Assembly: GCF_003429095.1 (NCBI RefSeq)
Contig: NZ_QVTE01000045.1
Span: 62,001-126,000 of the forward strand
DNA length: 64,000 nucleotides
Direction: 5' to 3'
DNA from: Peribacillus saganii
GTDB taxonomy: Bacteria > Bacillota > Bacilli > Bacillales > DSM-1321
Below are positions 51,352-60,370 of this stretch, piece after piece. Each line of letters opens with the position of its first letter. Positions within the stretch are counted from its first letter, which is position 1. Below the pieces are notes generated by a model that worked only from the letters and a program-made list of their open reading frames with translations, was not told where the DNA came from and searched no databases. The position numbers were made by a program, and so were the translations under genes.

Positions 51352-52107
51352 GTGGAGAGCATTTCACCGAAAAATAGGGACATTATTGAGGTTTGCTTAT
51401 TAGCCGGAAAAATAATGCTGCAAAGCGGTGCAGAAACATATCGGGTGGAAGATACGATGTTCCGGATTGCGGCCTCCTATGGCATTCCCGAGTCACATAG
51501 CTTCGTTACACCAACCGGGATTATTTTTTCAATTGATGGCGATGACCCTTCCAAGTTGATTAGGATTTCTGAGCGGTCAACCGACTTGCAGAAGGTAACG
51601 GTCGTGAACAGCATTTCCCGGAGGATAAGCAGCGGTGAGCTGTCGGTCCAGCAAGCGCTGAATGAATTAAAAGAAGCTGAAAAGGCAGGAATGGCCTACT
51701 CAATCTGGGTTCGGATTGCGGCTGCTTCCATTTCCAGCGGCTGTTTTCTGATTATGTTTCAGGGGATGTGGAATGATTTTATTCCGGCGATGGTTGCTGG
51801 CGGGCTAGGGTTTTCCTGTTTACTGTATTTGCACGCCTTAGTTCAAATTAAATTCTTTGCTGAATTTTTATCATCATCTGTTATAGGTTTAGTTGCAATC
51901 TTATTTGTCTCTACTGGGATGGGCTTTGAATTAGATAAAATTATTATTGGGTCTGTAATGCCACTGGTTCCAGGCCTTCTTATTACCAATGCGATCCGGG
52001 ATTTAATGGCTGGCCACCTGGTTTCCGGTATTTCGAAAGGCGCCGAGGCCTTCCTGACTGCCTTCGCTATAGGCACAGGGATAGCGGTTGTTTTTTCATT
52101 TTATTAA
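51352..52107 (+). CDS. Threonine/serine exporter, N-terminal half (ThrE/DUF1212)
   Basis: A 251-aa membrane protein of the ThrE N-terminal (DUF1212, YjjP-like) family. The conserved cytoplasmic part is LAGKIMLQSGAETYRVEDTM, SHSFVTPTGIIFSIDG and ISSGELSVQQALNELKEAEK. It is followed by about five helices with GSVMPLVPGLLITNAIRDLM near the end. A GTG at 51352, 8 bases after AGGAG, is the best start. A TTG at 51304 also opens the frame. The partner half follows 18 bp later, so the exporter is split across two subunits. Confidence 0.87.
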   Translation: MESISPKNRDIIEVCLLAGKIMLQSGAETYRVEDTMFRIAASYGIPESHSFVTPTGIIFSIDGDDPSKLIRISERSTDLQKVTVVNSISRRISSGELSVQQALNELKEAEKAGMAYSIWVRIAAASISSGCFLIMFQGMWNDFIPAMVAGGLGFSCLLYLHALVQIKFFAEFLSSSVIGLVAILFVSTGMGFELDKIIIGSVMPLVPGLLITNAIRDLMAGHLVSGISKGAEAFLTAFAIGTGIAVVFSFY

Positions 52108-52125
52108 GTGAGAGGTACCAGATAG

Positions 52126-52548
52126 ATGATAGCACAGCTTATAACTAGTTTTATTGCTTCTGCAGGGTTTGGCATCCTATTTAACACACCAAAAAAGTCG
52201 CTGCTTCAATGCGGGCTGAGCGGGATGATCGGCTGGGCATTTTATATTTTCCTGGCAGACAATTATGTCGACAGTGCTTTAGCGGCATTAATTGCATCCT
52301 TAGTGGTCGGGCTTGTTTCCCAGTACTTTGCAAAAAGATATAAAACACCTGTGATTATTTTCAGCGTTGCCGGAATCATTCCATTGGTTCCAGGAGGGCT
52401 CGCCTACGACGCAATGAGGAATTTTGTTGAGAATGACTATAATGTAGCGCTCCAGCTTGCGGCGAAAACATTTATTTTTTCAGGCGCGATTGCAATTGGT
52501 CTCGTATTCTCTGAGGTCATTAACCAAATTATCAGGAAATATAATTAA
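52126..52548 (+). CDS. Threonine/serine exporter, C-terminal half (DUF3815/YjjB-like)
   Basis: A 140-aa membrane protein with about four helices. Family features are ASAGFGILFNTPKKSLLQCG, LVSQYFAKRYKTPVIIFSVA and GIIPLVPGGLAYDAMRNFVE, which mirrors the pattern in the N-terminal partner (PLVPG). It is fused to the other half in Corynebacterium ThrE but separate in Bacillus and E. coli (YjjP/YjjB). GAGAGGTACC precedes the ATG. The two proteins should form one exporter of small hydroxy amino acids or dicarboxylates. Confidence 0.87.
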   Translation: MIAQLITSFIASAGFGILFNTPKKSLLQCGLSGMIGWAFYIFLADNYVDSALAALIASLVVGLVSQYFAKRYKTPVIIFSVAGIIPLVPGGLAYDAMRNFVENDYNVALQLAAKTFIFSGAIAIGLVFSEVINQIIRKYN

Positions 52549-52817
52549 AAAATAACCGATTGGGGGCTGTGCTGTTAGTCAGCCTCTATCATTTAAAACC
52601 TTTTTCAATTGGTCTTTATGTATATGAAGGAGGCTTTGACATCCTTCGACATGGATATATTAAGGTCCATAATGGAATTGTCGCAAGACCAAGATAAAAG
52701 AATAATGGCTAATTTTTAGTCCTTTTTTTGTAGCATTTGAGAAAACTTATGCATAATTTTTCTCGAATCCTTTTATAGAGCTTTAAAAAGTTCATAACGT
52801 CCTAGCTTCGGAAAGTG
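52549..52817. other. Intergenic region after the split exporter
   Basis: About 270 bp with no credible ORF. A weak stem-loop, GGCTAA (52707-52712) with TTAGTCC (52716-52722), is followed by seven Ts and may be a terminator. Confidence 0.4.
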
Positions 52818-53021
52818 TTGACAACTGATGTTATCTTGAATGATAACATATATCCAATACGGCTATTTTCAAAATTCACAAAATCAAGGAAACAGGTGTA
52901 CGATTTGATCATCCTGCCGCTATTCATTAGGATCAAGTCTAATACGTTAGGAAAAGGAAAGCTGTCCATTTTTGAAATATAGTAAGGCAAGGAGGTGCGG
53001 GTGACAGCACCTCTTTTTCTA
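52818..53021 (+). ncRNA. Candidate small RNA unit (promoter to terminator, no ORF)
   Basis: TTGACA at 52818-52823 and an A/T-rich -10 region near 52844 are bridged by the inverted repeat ATGTTATC (52827-52834) and GATAACAT (52841-52848). About 170 bp downstream a clear terminator occurs (aggtgc from 52993, gcacct to 53012, then TTTTT). Between them no plus-strand frame has an RBS and a plausible protein. An internal stem GATTTGATCATCCT with AGGATCAAGTC (near 52905-52940) suggests a folded RNA. No known family is recognised. Confidence 0.45.
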
Positions 53022-53095
53022 TAGATCAAAATATATATTGTTTCTTATTTTTGGCATTGTTAAAGCTAATTATAATTTTTGCAGTTATGTTGATT

Positions 53096-53222
53096 GTAGC
53101 GGAGGGCGCGAGACTCCTGCGGGAAAAGCGAGTCAAGGGAGACCCCACAGGCGACATGGCGCCGAGGAGGCTCCCGGACCGCCCGCGGAAAGCGAGCGTC
53201 TGCAGCGGAAATCAACAGGCAA
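53096..53222. repeat. Structured intergenic repeat, GGCGCGAGACTCCTGCGGG family
   Basis: The element runs from GTAGCGGAGGGCGCGAGACT through GACCCCACAGGCGACA, GCGCCGAGGAGGCTCCCGG and CCGCCCGCGGAAAGCGAGCG to CTGCAGCGGAAATCAACAGG. It is a GC-rich, multi-stem imperfect palindrome found at many intergenic sites in Bacillaceae. The GC content contrasts sharply with the flanks. Confidence 0.85.
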
Positions 53223-53308
53223 ATTCAACAGATTCAAACTTTTAAAACAGTTTGACCTACAGATATGTTACAGTATTAGTGACTATCGCTGGAAAGGAGA
53301 TTTATAAA

Positions 53309-53647
53309 ATGACAAATAATACACTGCCGCCAAAGACTTGTTCGGTTGATCGTCTGGTAACGATGGAAGCGGATGTTGAAAAAGTGCTTAATGGCCAGAA
53401 AACGGCTACACGCAGAAATGGAAGATATGCAGATGTAGGAGAAGTTATGGTTTTAAAGGATAAAAAATTCGTGGTTAACAATGTATATTCCCAATCCTTG
53501 GGTGAGTTAACCGATGAACATGCTCGCCAGGAGGGCTTTGAGACGGTGGAGGAGTATAAGCAATCCATCCTTTCTTACCACCCGGGAATGCCTTGGCTGC
53601 CGAAAATGAGAGTCTGGGTGCATGAGTTCAGCCCTGAGAACGAGTAA
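53309..53647 (+). CDS. ASCH-domain protein
   Basis: A 112-aa soluble protein. Features are VEKVLNGQKTATRRNGRYAD, a GEVMVLKDKKFVVNNVYSQS strand set and ARQEGFETVEEYKQSILSYH, in line with the ASCH (PUA-like) fold that binds RNA or modified nucleosides. The start at 53309 is set by GGAAAGGAGATT; an earlier in-frame ATG lacks an RBS. It lies 8 bp before a DUF2269 gene, probably in one operon. Function unknown. Confidence 0.72.
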   Translation: MTNNTLPPKTCSVDRLVTMEADVEKVLNGQKTATRRNGRYADVGEVMVLKDKKFVVNNVYSQSLGELTDEHARQEGFETVEEYKQSILSYHPGMPWLPKMRVWVHEFSPENE

Positions 53648-53655
53648 GCCAGAAA

Positions 53656-54096
53656 ATGGACTTGCTATACCGAGTTCTAATTTATCTCCATGTGTCCAGT
53701 GTGATTATCTCGATTGGGCCATTCTTTGTTCTTTTACCATTAGTAAAAAAGCTCAGGAAAGCAAAAGGTGCTGAACAGGACGTTATAATGGATGCCTTCC
53801 GTTTTGCTGTAAGGCTTACCATGCATGCAGGACATGTATTGGTAACAACAGGAATTCTGATGGTTGTAATGGGGCCGTGGACATGGACAACTCCGTGGAT
53901 CGTCATGACATTGCTGATCATGTTTTGTTCGTTATTTTTTCTCGCCAGGGCATTTTCACCAAAACTGCGGAAATTGAAGGAAGACGGCCAGAATAGAATC
54001 GATATCGCCGCTAAGCTTAACCGGTCTGTCTGGATATATATTATTCTGTTAATGGCCATGCTGTGGTTTATGGTGGTTAAACCAAATTTATGGTAA
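53656..54096 (+). CDS. DUF2269-family membrane protein
   Basis: A 146-aa protein with four predicted helices. It has an N-terminal YLHVSSVIISIGPFFVLLPL, a central RLTMHAGHVLVTTGILMVVM with a conserved His, and a C-terminal SVWIYIILLMAMLWFMVV. The pattern fits the DUF2269 integral membrane family, whose role is unknown (resembling small haem- or redox-type four-helix proteins). It follows the ASCH gene by 8 bp and ends at a bidirectional terminator. Confidence 0.75.
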   Translation: MDLLYRVLIYLHVSSVIISIGPFFVLLPLVKKLRKAKGAEQDVIMDAFRFAVRLTMHAGHVLVTTGILMVVMGPWTWTTPWIVMTLLIMFCSLFFLARAFSPKLRKLKEDGQNRIDIAAKLNRSVWIYIILLMAMLWFMVVKPNLW

Positions 54097-54180
54097 ACAT
54101 GCTTAAAAGCTTCATTGTCAGTTAATATAGCTTTCTTCGATTAAACACCATACCGTGCTTAATTGGATAGTTCTTTATGG

Positions 54181-54218
54181 AAAAAACCTTGTCAGCCTTT
54201 GAACTGACAAGGTTTTTT
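54181..54218. terminator. Bidirectional terminator
   Basis: A 15-bp perfect stem (aaaaaaccttgtcag 54181-54195, ctgacaaggtttttt 54204-54218) with an 8-nt loop, between the DUF2269 gene and the convergent sortase gene. Confidence 0.95.
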
Positions 54219-54284
54219 AACTTGTTCATTCCTATTTACTTGATCCTTTTTGCCGTATAAAACGCTGCAAAAAGTGTTTATTAT

Positions 54285-54974
54285 TTAGCGAGAGGATTGA
54301 TGATCTTCCTGGACGGCCTTAATAATTAACCGATACTTGTTTGAATTCAGAGGATGGCAGGTAACAAGAGTGAGCGTTTTGCCGCCGGTAGGCTGGATAA
54401 CGGATACATCCGTCGGCTTGACAACCTCAATCTGATAAACTTTGTAGGTGTAAGTACCGGAAAGGGAACGGATAGTAATCACATCTTCCTTTGTTAATTC
54501 ACCAAGGCGATTAAAAAATTTTCCATAAGTATGGCTTCTGTGTCCTGCCAAAACCATATTTCCTTGTTCATCCGGAAGGGTGGTTGAGGGCATCCAGCCG
54601 ACAGCATTTTTTAAGCTTTTTTGGTTGATCCCCGGGACAATCATGGCATTTAAACCAATCTTCGGAATGGAGATTTTCCCAACTACATTATGCTGTTTAA
54701 TCTGTTTTCTCTCCATTACGCTTTCCGTGCTATTTTGCTTTTTGGCGTTAACTGCAGTACCTGGACCTGTATCAGAAGGAGCCGAGGCCTGCTCATTATG
54801 TGCAGTGCTTTCATATTTCTGCTGAAAGATTGGGGTTCTTGCCAGCGCGTCCCAATCCTCCTCCATTTTCGCCTGAGCTTTTTCAACCTTATAATCGGTG
54901 TAGAAGGGATAGGCAATAACCGCTATCCCTGTTATGAAAAAGAAAAAACTTATAATTCTCAGCTGCTTTTTCAT
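54285..54974 (-). CDS. Class D sortase
   Basis: A 229-aa membrane-anchored transpeptidase. One N-terminal membrane segment (IISFFFFITGIAVIAYPFYT) and a low-complexity linker to about residue 90 precede the sortase barrel. That begins KISIPKIGLNAMIVPGINQK and carries the catalytic His in MVLAGHRSHTYGKFF, Cys in TLTLVTCHPLN and Arg in NKYRLII. The TLVTC form and size fit class D. It lies 10 bp downstream of the LPXTG protein gene, its likely dedicated substrate. Confidence 0.93.
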   Translation of the reverse strand: MKKQLRIISFFFFITGIAVIAYPFYTDYKVEKAQAKMEEDWDALARTPIFQQKYESTAHNEQASAPSDTGPGTAVNAKKQNSTESVMERKQIKQHNVVGKISIPKIGLNAMIVPGINQKSLKNAVGWMPSTTLPDEQGNMVLAGHRSHTYGKFFNRLGELTKEDVITIRSLSGTYTYKVYQIEVVKPTDVSVIQPTGGKTLTLVTCHPLNSNKYRLIIKAVQEDHQSSR

Positions 54975-54984
54975 ATAATGTGCC

Positions 54985-57207
54985 TCATTTTCTAATCATT
55001 TGTGAGCGGCGGTATAAAAAGATGCCAATCCCCAGAAGTGTAACCCCTATGGAAAGCAAAGCATTGTCATCAATAATCGATCCTGTTCTTGGGAGCATGC
55101 TGCTGCCATTGACTGCTGAATGATGACCGGTTAATGGACTGATAGAATTTCCTAAAGCAGCTGCACTGCCTGTTCTTCCTGAATGTGTTCCATAAGAGTT
55201 TTCAGCTGGGGTGGAGTTGTTATTATCTGGTCCTTGGTTACCTGGATAATTGTTATTCACATCAGTAACATCCATAACGGCGAACTTTAACGGTTCTTCC
55301 GTAAATTGGCCTTCTGAATACTGTAAAGTGATAGGCATTGCTAGTGCTTTCGGATTCCCCTTTAATTCTCCGCTTACATTAAGTGAGAGAGTGGAGGTTC
55401 CCACAGGAAGCTCTGGAATTTTGAGATTCAAAGATGCGTCACTTTTCTTGGAAACGGTGAACGGTATTCCCGCAGTCCTTTTAAGCTCTGTAACATGTAA
55501 GGATGCTGGAACCGCAAGAGTAATGGTTACATCCTTTAAAGGTTGTGAATTTGTATTTTCAATTGTTAGAGTGGGGCTAATGACTGCAAGCTTTTCCTTC
55601 CAGCTGAAACTGGCTTTGCTTTTTATATCAATATTGCTGCTGCCTTGTGGATGAGTAACATTCAATACCATAGGCTGCTCCATGATTTGTTCCTCTGATC
55701 CAACCAAGGATAAAGGCAGTAACATCTGTTTTGTGCCGCCTTTTAATTCACCAATTATCTTTAGATTCAGGGTGGAGAGGCCAGCGGGCAACTCAGGAAT
55801 GGTAAGGATGCAAACGTTGCCTGATTCTCTTGCAATTGTGTACTTTAATCCTTTTGACCAGGCTAGTTCCTGAATGTTGATAGATTCAGGAATTTGCAAA
55901 CGAAGTTTCACATTTTCAAACGATTGTCCTGAATTATTTATTGTTAGCGCAGGTGTAATAATAGCCGATTTTCCATTCTGGGTAAACACCGCTCCTCCCG
56001 TAACTTTCAGCTTTCCTTTCAGATCACTGATATCCGGCAGTTCAGGAACAGTGACAGTCATCCGGTTTTCAAAAATTTTTTCATCAGCGGCCAACAGAGT
56101 TAATGGCATGTCCAGCGTTTTAAGGTCTGTTGCAAGCTTACCGTGAATTTTTAATTTTAAATTCGACACGCCAGCCGGTAATTCATTGATGATCAGGATG
56201 CACTCATTGCCTTCCCGTTTAATGGAATATTTTACGCCATCTGCCCAGGTTGCATCTTTGATTTTAAAGGATTGAGGAATAGAAAACTTCAAAGTGATCA
56301 GTTTTACAGCTTTTTCTAAATCATTTTTAATCGTTATATTCGGTGTGATTTCAGCCATGTTTCCACTCCAAGCAAATACGGCTGAACTAGTGATCTTCAG
56401 TTTTTCTTTTAACTGTGTATTTTCATCTTCCTCGGTTTCCGCCTTTAATAAAGAATATCTTACGTCAAAGTTAAGTTTTTCTCCTGAAGTCAGGTTAGGG
56501 ATAACCAGGTTTACACCTGTATTTCCTTCTGCCAATGTACAAGAAACCTTGTCTGTTTCAGAGCCGGTAATAATGAAATTACTGCTTTCACTAATTGTGT
56601 ATCCCTTTGGAAATGGTATAAATACGGTGAGGAATTCTAATGTCTCAGACTCATCATTAGATAATTCAAAGTTATAGACTGGGTTCATTTCTTTTTTTCC
56701 TATGGAGATATCCCCGTTGAGTTTTACATAGCCATTTACCTTTTTTAACATGGAACTTACCTGTAAATCACTGAAAGATGTAACAGAAGAGTCAATGGTG
56801 AGTCCCGTATCAACCGTTTGAACTTTACCGGTTTTAGGATTTGTTGAAGCAGCTGCATTACTTGTAATAGTTGTTTTAGCTGTTACTTTAGGCGTATGGG
56901 AAACTGTTTTTCCGGCAGAAGCGTTATCGGGAGCTTTCTTGAGAACTTTGCGCGGTACATCAGACTTTGGCTTGCTTGAAGGAGGAGTCGTAGAAGTTTG
57001 ATTAACCGTTATCTTTGAGGTCTGTGGGGGCAGCTGAGTTTGTTCTCTTTTTTTTGCAGTATTAAGATTTTTCTCTGATATGACCTCGATGCCTTTTTTT
57101 GTTTCTTCCTTCCCCTTTTCGTCTGCTGCGAGTACACCCAGTGGCGAAAAAGAAACTAGTAAAGCGATTGATAAGGTTACAACAAGCTTGTTTGTCAAAA
57201 ATATCAT
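54985..57207 (-). CDS. LPXTG-anchored surface protein with internal repeats
   Basis: A 740-aa cell-wall protein. A Sec signal (TNKLVVTLSIALLVSFSPLG, cleavage after VLAA) is followed by a Thr/Ser/Lys-rich segment to about residue 150. Next comes a beta-rich region with three imperfect repeats of about 130 residues, each with ITPxxTIxN and LPAGxSxLxLKIxG motifs. The sorting signal is LPRTG (about residue 705), a hydrophobic helix and the RRSQMIRK tail. The ATG at 57207 abuts AGGAG; a TTG nine bases later (57198) has better spacing. It is first in an operon with the class D sortase. The ligand is unknown. Confidence 0.9.
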   Translation of the reverse strand: MIFLTNKLVVTLSIALLVSFSPLGVLAADEKGKEETKKGIEVISEKNLNTAKKREQTQLPPQTSKITVNQTSTTPPSSKPKSDVPRKVLKKAPDNASAGKTVSHTPKVTAKTTITSNAAASTNPKTGKVQTVDTGLTIDSSVTSFSDLQVSSMLKKVNGYVKLNGDISIGKKEMNPVYNFELSNDESETLEFLTVFIPFPKGYTISESSNFIITGSETDKVSCTLAEGNTGVNLVIPNLTSGEKLNFDVRYSLLKAETEEDENTQLKEKLKITSSAVFAWSGNMAEITPNITIKNDLEKAVKLITLKFSIPQSFKIKDATWADGVKYSIKREGNECILIINELPAGVSNLKLKIHGKLATDLKTLDMPLTLLAADEKIFENRMTVTVPELPDISDLKGKLKVTGGAVFTQNGKSAIITPALTINNSGQSFENVKLRLQIPESINIQELAWSKGLKYTIARESGNVCILTIPELPAGLSTLNLKIIGELKGGTKQMLLPLSLVGSEEQIMEQPMVLNVTHPQGSSNIDIKSKASFSWKEKLAVISPTLTIENTNSQPLKDVTITLAVPASLHVTELKRTAGIPFTVSKKSDASLNLKIPELPVGTSTLSLNVSGELKGNPKALAMPITLQYSEGQFTEEPLKFAVMDVTDVNNNYPGNQGPDNNNSTPAENSYGTHSGRTGSAAALGNSISPLTGHHSAVNGSSMLPRTGSIIDDNALLSIGVTLLGIGIFLYRRSQMIRK

Positions 57208-57585
57208 CTCCTACATATGTATTGGTATAAAGGGATTACAAAGAATTAATTACCCATAATATTCTAATAAATAAACATATTTCCATATGTTTAAAGCGTT
57301 TTTGAAAAATAAATTTTTTACACTGTTTTCAAGCGTTCTAGAGGCTTTTAATTGAATGGAACCGGAAAAACAAGAATTTCTAATTCAGCAACATGGTAAC
57401 CTAAAGACCTATATGTTCCTAGAGAATTTGAGTATTCTTTCACAAAAATCAAGGCATGAAATAATTTAAAAAATTTATCCATTTCAGGTTTTAAAAATCT
57501 TTTTTAGGGTAAATTAATTGTTTATTTTCCAGTGGCAATAGCATATAATAAGTAACCTATAGTAAAAAGAAAAAAGGTGTATGAA
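57208..57585. other. Divergent promoter region of the surface-protein operon and the zincin gene
   Basis: A 378-bp A+T-rich gap. No ORF is supported. CATATTTCCATATG near 57273-57288 is a short palindromic element. I cannot assign a clear promoter to either side. Confidence 0.5.
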
Positions 57586-58047
57586 TTGATACAGGAAAGC
57601 ATCAGGATGTTAATTGATGATCTGTTACTAGCTTCTGGAAGCCAGGTTAAAGTCAACCTTGAAGAACATTTTCCCGGTGACCGTTTTGCCGGCGGTAAAT
57701 ATAGCATGGGTTCAAACACAATTACTTTATATATCGAAGAAATCAAACAGCAGTGCCTGCAGCTTTTCTCGTCTCTTGATCATTTTATGGATTATTTAGC
57801 TGTGGTTTTTGCCCACGAAATAGGGCATGCAGAAGATAAAGAACTTATGGCATTGGCAGATAAAATGGATGAGAGCTTAAATGAGCGGGAAAGGCAGGAA
57901 ATTGCTCTGCAAATTGAAGAAAATGCCTGGGAATATGCTGTACAATTGCTTCCGCATCTAAATCCTGATTTTGTCTATGAAATTATTGAAAATTCCTTAG
58001 AACCTTATTGGGAGCAGCTTGAACAAGAACCTGCCCTTTTTAAATAA
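57586..58047 (+). CDS. Small zincin-like putative metalloprotease
   Basis: A protein of about 153 residues with an HEXXH motif in VVFAHEIGHAEDKELM (around residue 80), preceded by a TLYIEEIKQQCLQLFSSLDH helix and followed by a Glu in EENAWEYAVQLL that could be the third metal ligand. There is no signal peptide. The start is most likely TTG 57586 after AAAAAGGTG; a GTG at 57577 overlaps the RBS. Similar small zincins in Bacillus and phages are uncharacterised. It is a single gene ending at a terminator. Confidence 0.7.
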   Translation: MIQESIRMLIDDLLLASGSQVKVNLEEHFPGDRFAGGKYSMGSNTITLYIEEIKQQCLQLFSSLDHFMDYLAVVFAHEIGHAEDKELMALADKMDESLNERERQEIALQIEENAWEYAVQLLPHLNPDFVYEIIENSLEPYWEQLEQEPALFK

Positions 58048-58064
58048 TAAAAATAAAATAAACA

Positions 58065-58097
58065 GAAAAAACCTTGTCATTTCGACAAGGTTTTTTG
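58065..58097. terminator. Bidirectional terminator
   Basis: The stem aaaaaaccttgtc (to 58078) pairs with gacaaggtttttt (58084-58096), between the zincin gene and the convergent DUF2935 gene. Confidence 0.93.
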
Positions 58098-58116
58098 TAT
58101 GGGGCTGAACCCTTAA

Positions 58117-58926
58117 TCAGGAAGGGGTTCTCGGTTTTGATGGATCGCAATCCGGTTGCTTTACCGCCGCTGATTCAGCAAGCTTGGTGAGATAGTAGCA
58201 TTCTTCCCTGGCCATATGGTCGGCCATCAGGGGAGTCAGTGTACCTAACGTTTCTTTTCTAAGCTCCATTTCCTCGAGTTCCTGTAAAAAGTGCTGGAAT
58301 ACCGCCATTTCAAGCTCTACATCATGATGGAATTTCGATAAGGCAGGAAATTCAGCTGTTTTTGTCCGTAAAAAACCCGTTAGCTCGATTGATTTTAAGT
58401 AGAATTCTTCCCAATCCTTACTGAACTGTCTGGCTTGCCTTTTTAATTTCTTTTCTACTGTATCGAGTTCATTGGCAATGGCTCCAGCATGTCCTGCAGC
58501 ATCAAGCAGCCAGAGCAAGTCGTGGTGTAAGGGGTGGACGCTCGGTAACTGGTGTCCTCTTACGAGAAACGACAACAGTCTTAACGCTTCTTCCACTTCA
58601 TTTACCATATGGTTCAAAAAAGAAGGGGAAAGCCCAATCTTCACCTCGCCGACGAGATGGTCCTTTATGATAGATAGCTTCAGCTCGCGAATGGCCTCTG
58701 CCTCTGTTTGCGCCAGGAGCAGTAATGAAAGAAGGTTATGGTCCTCCAATGGTTTTCTTGCTGCATCCAGGAGCTGGTCAAACTTTAAAATAAACTGGCT
58801 CGATCTTTCAATATACCTTTTTTCTGATGGAGCCAAAGAGTCATGAATGAATCGGCTGTGATCCCCCAAAATTTGCATCCAAAATCGCAGTTCAAACAAT
58901 GCTTCCTCTCGAAAGTCCTTTTTCAT
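58117..58926 (-). CDS. DUF2935-family helical protein
   Basis: A 269-aa soluble, almost all-helical protein with two similar halves. Each carries potential metal ligands in helices: FELRFWMQILGDHSRFIHDS near the N-terminus, the HHDVELEMAVFQHFL segment and DHMAREECYYLTKL near the C-terminus. This is the DUF2935 family found in Bacillus and clostridia, thought to be ferritin-like or haemerythrin-like in fold; function unknown. GGGAGGTTG gives a good RBS. It is divergent from nupC. Confidence 0.85.
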   Translation of the reverse strand: MKKDFREEALFELRFWMQILGDHSRFIHDSLAPSEKRYIERSSQFILKFDQLLDAARKPLEDHNLLSLLLLAQTEAEAIRELKLSIIKDHLVGEVKIGLSPSFLNHMVNEVEEALRLLSFLVRGHQLPSVHPLHHDLLWLLDAAGHAGAIANELDTVEKKLKRQARQFSKDWEEFYLKSIELTGFLRTKTAEFPALSKFHHDVELEMAVFQHFLQELEEMELRKETLGTLTPLMADHMAREECYYLTKLAESAAVKQPDCDPSKPRTPS

Positions 58927-59071
58927 TAATCAACCTCCCTCACAAATTACAATAAAACATATGCACTTCTTCCTGCATTCATGTGCGTGAAGTATGGTAG
59001 CCATTAATTTTGGAGTGGTTTTTAAGGAAAAAGGAAATGATAAGTCCTGAAAATATTTAATGGAGGCGCAT

Positions 59072-60253
59072 ATGAAATACATTATTTCATTCATTGGTTT
59101 AATGGTGGTACTACTTCTTGCATGGATTGCAAGCAATGATAAAAAAAATATAAAAATCAAGCCGATTATCTTAATGATCGTCATTCAATTATTCTTGTCT
59201 TTTTTGCTGCTAAACACTCAGCTTGGCCTTATTGTTGTTACCGGGATTGCCAATGTATTTGATACACTGCTGGAATATGCCCAGGAGGGGATAGGCTTTG
59301 TCTTCGGGGGTATCGCCAATGAGGGCCAGGCTCCTTTTTTCCTGAACGTCTTGCTGCCTATCGTATTCATATCGGTTTTAATAGGAATATTACAGCATTT
59401 ACGTATTCTGCCCCTTATTATGAAAGGGATAGGGTTTGCATTAAGTAAAATCAATGGAATGGGAAAATTAGAGTCCTACAATGCGGTAGCATCTGCAATG
59501 GTAGGGCAATCGGAAGTATTCATCACTGTAAAGAAGCAGCTTGGAGGATTGCCGCCCCATCGGTTATATACGCTTTGTGCTTCTGCGATGTCCACTGTTT
59601 CCATGTCGATTGTCGGTGCGTATATGACAATGATTGAGCCAAGGTATGTTGTAACAGCAATAATTATCAACCTTTTTGGAGGTTTTATCATCGCATCCAT
59701 CATAAATCCTTATACGGTGGATGATAAGGAGGATATTTTGGTTGTAATGGAAGAAGCCAGACAGACCTTCTTTGAAATGATTGGTGAATATATTATGGAT
59801 GGCTTTAAGGTTGCTATCATTGTGGGAGCGATGCTTTTAGGATTTGTTGCATTAATTGCAGCTGTAAACGGTATTTTTGACCTGATTTTCGGTCTCACCT
59901 TTCAGCAGATTGTCGGCTATATCTTTGCTCCTTTTGCGATTATTATGGGTGTTCCCGTTTCAGAGTCAGTTGCGGCTGGAGGAATCATGGCAACAAAGCT
60001 GGTTACCAATGAATTTGTTGCGATGATGGATCTGTCCAATATTGGTACTGAGATGAGTGCAAGGACGGTTGGGATTATTTCTGTCTTCCTGGTCTCTTTT
60101 GCCAACTTCTCTTCAATTGGAATTATCGCTGGGGCTGTAAAAGGTCTCAATGAAAAGCAAGGGAATGTGGTGGCCCGCTTCGGTCTCAAGCTTTTATACG
60201 GAGCAACGCTCGTAAGTGTTCTTTCCTCGGTTATTGTCAGTTTCATCTTATAA
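59072..60253 (+). CDS. nupC: Nucleoside transporter NupC
   Basis: A 393-aa concentrative nucleoside transporter (CNT family) with about ten helices, importing pyrimidine and other nucleosides with protons or sodium. Family features are [40 protein letters not shown], the substrate-site motif [40 protein letters not shown] and [19 protein letters not shown]. The start at 59072 follows GGAGGCG; an in-frame ATG at 59060 precedes it. The length equals B. subtilis NupC. Confidence 0.93.
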   Translation: MKYIISFIGLMVVLLLAWIASNDKKNIKIKPIILMIVIQLFLSFLLLNTQLGLIVVTGIANVFDTLLEYAQEGIGFVFGGIANEGQAPFFLNVLLPIVFISVLIGILQHLRILPLIMKGIGFALSKINGMGKLESYNAVASAMVGQSEVFITVKKQLGGLPPHRLYTLCASAMSTVSMSIVGAYMTMIEPRYVVTAIIINLFGGFIIASIINPYTVDDKEDILVVMEEARQTFFEMIGEYIMDGFKVAIIVGAMLLGFVALIAAVNGIFDLIFGLTFQQIVGYIFAPFAIIMGVPVSESVAAGGIMATKLVTNEFVAMMDLSNIGTEMSARTVGIISVFLVSFANFSSIGIIAGAVKGLNEKQGNVVARFGLKLLYGATLVSVLSSVIVSFIL

Positions 60254-60370
60254 TTGATAATTATGTTTCGACTAATTGGATATTTCTTTAACACCATGTA
60301 AAGACGTATAGCTTCAGTTTCAGAACGTATACTAACCGCGTATGCATCTTAGATTTTAGGAGGGGTTTTT

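Noticed and set aside
52802-53029. 75-codon minus-strand frame opposite the candidate small RNA
   Set aside because: It runs antisense through the terminator and promoter signals, lacks an RBS and has no recognisable features.
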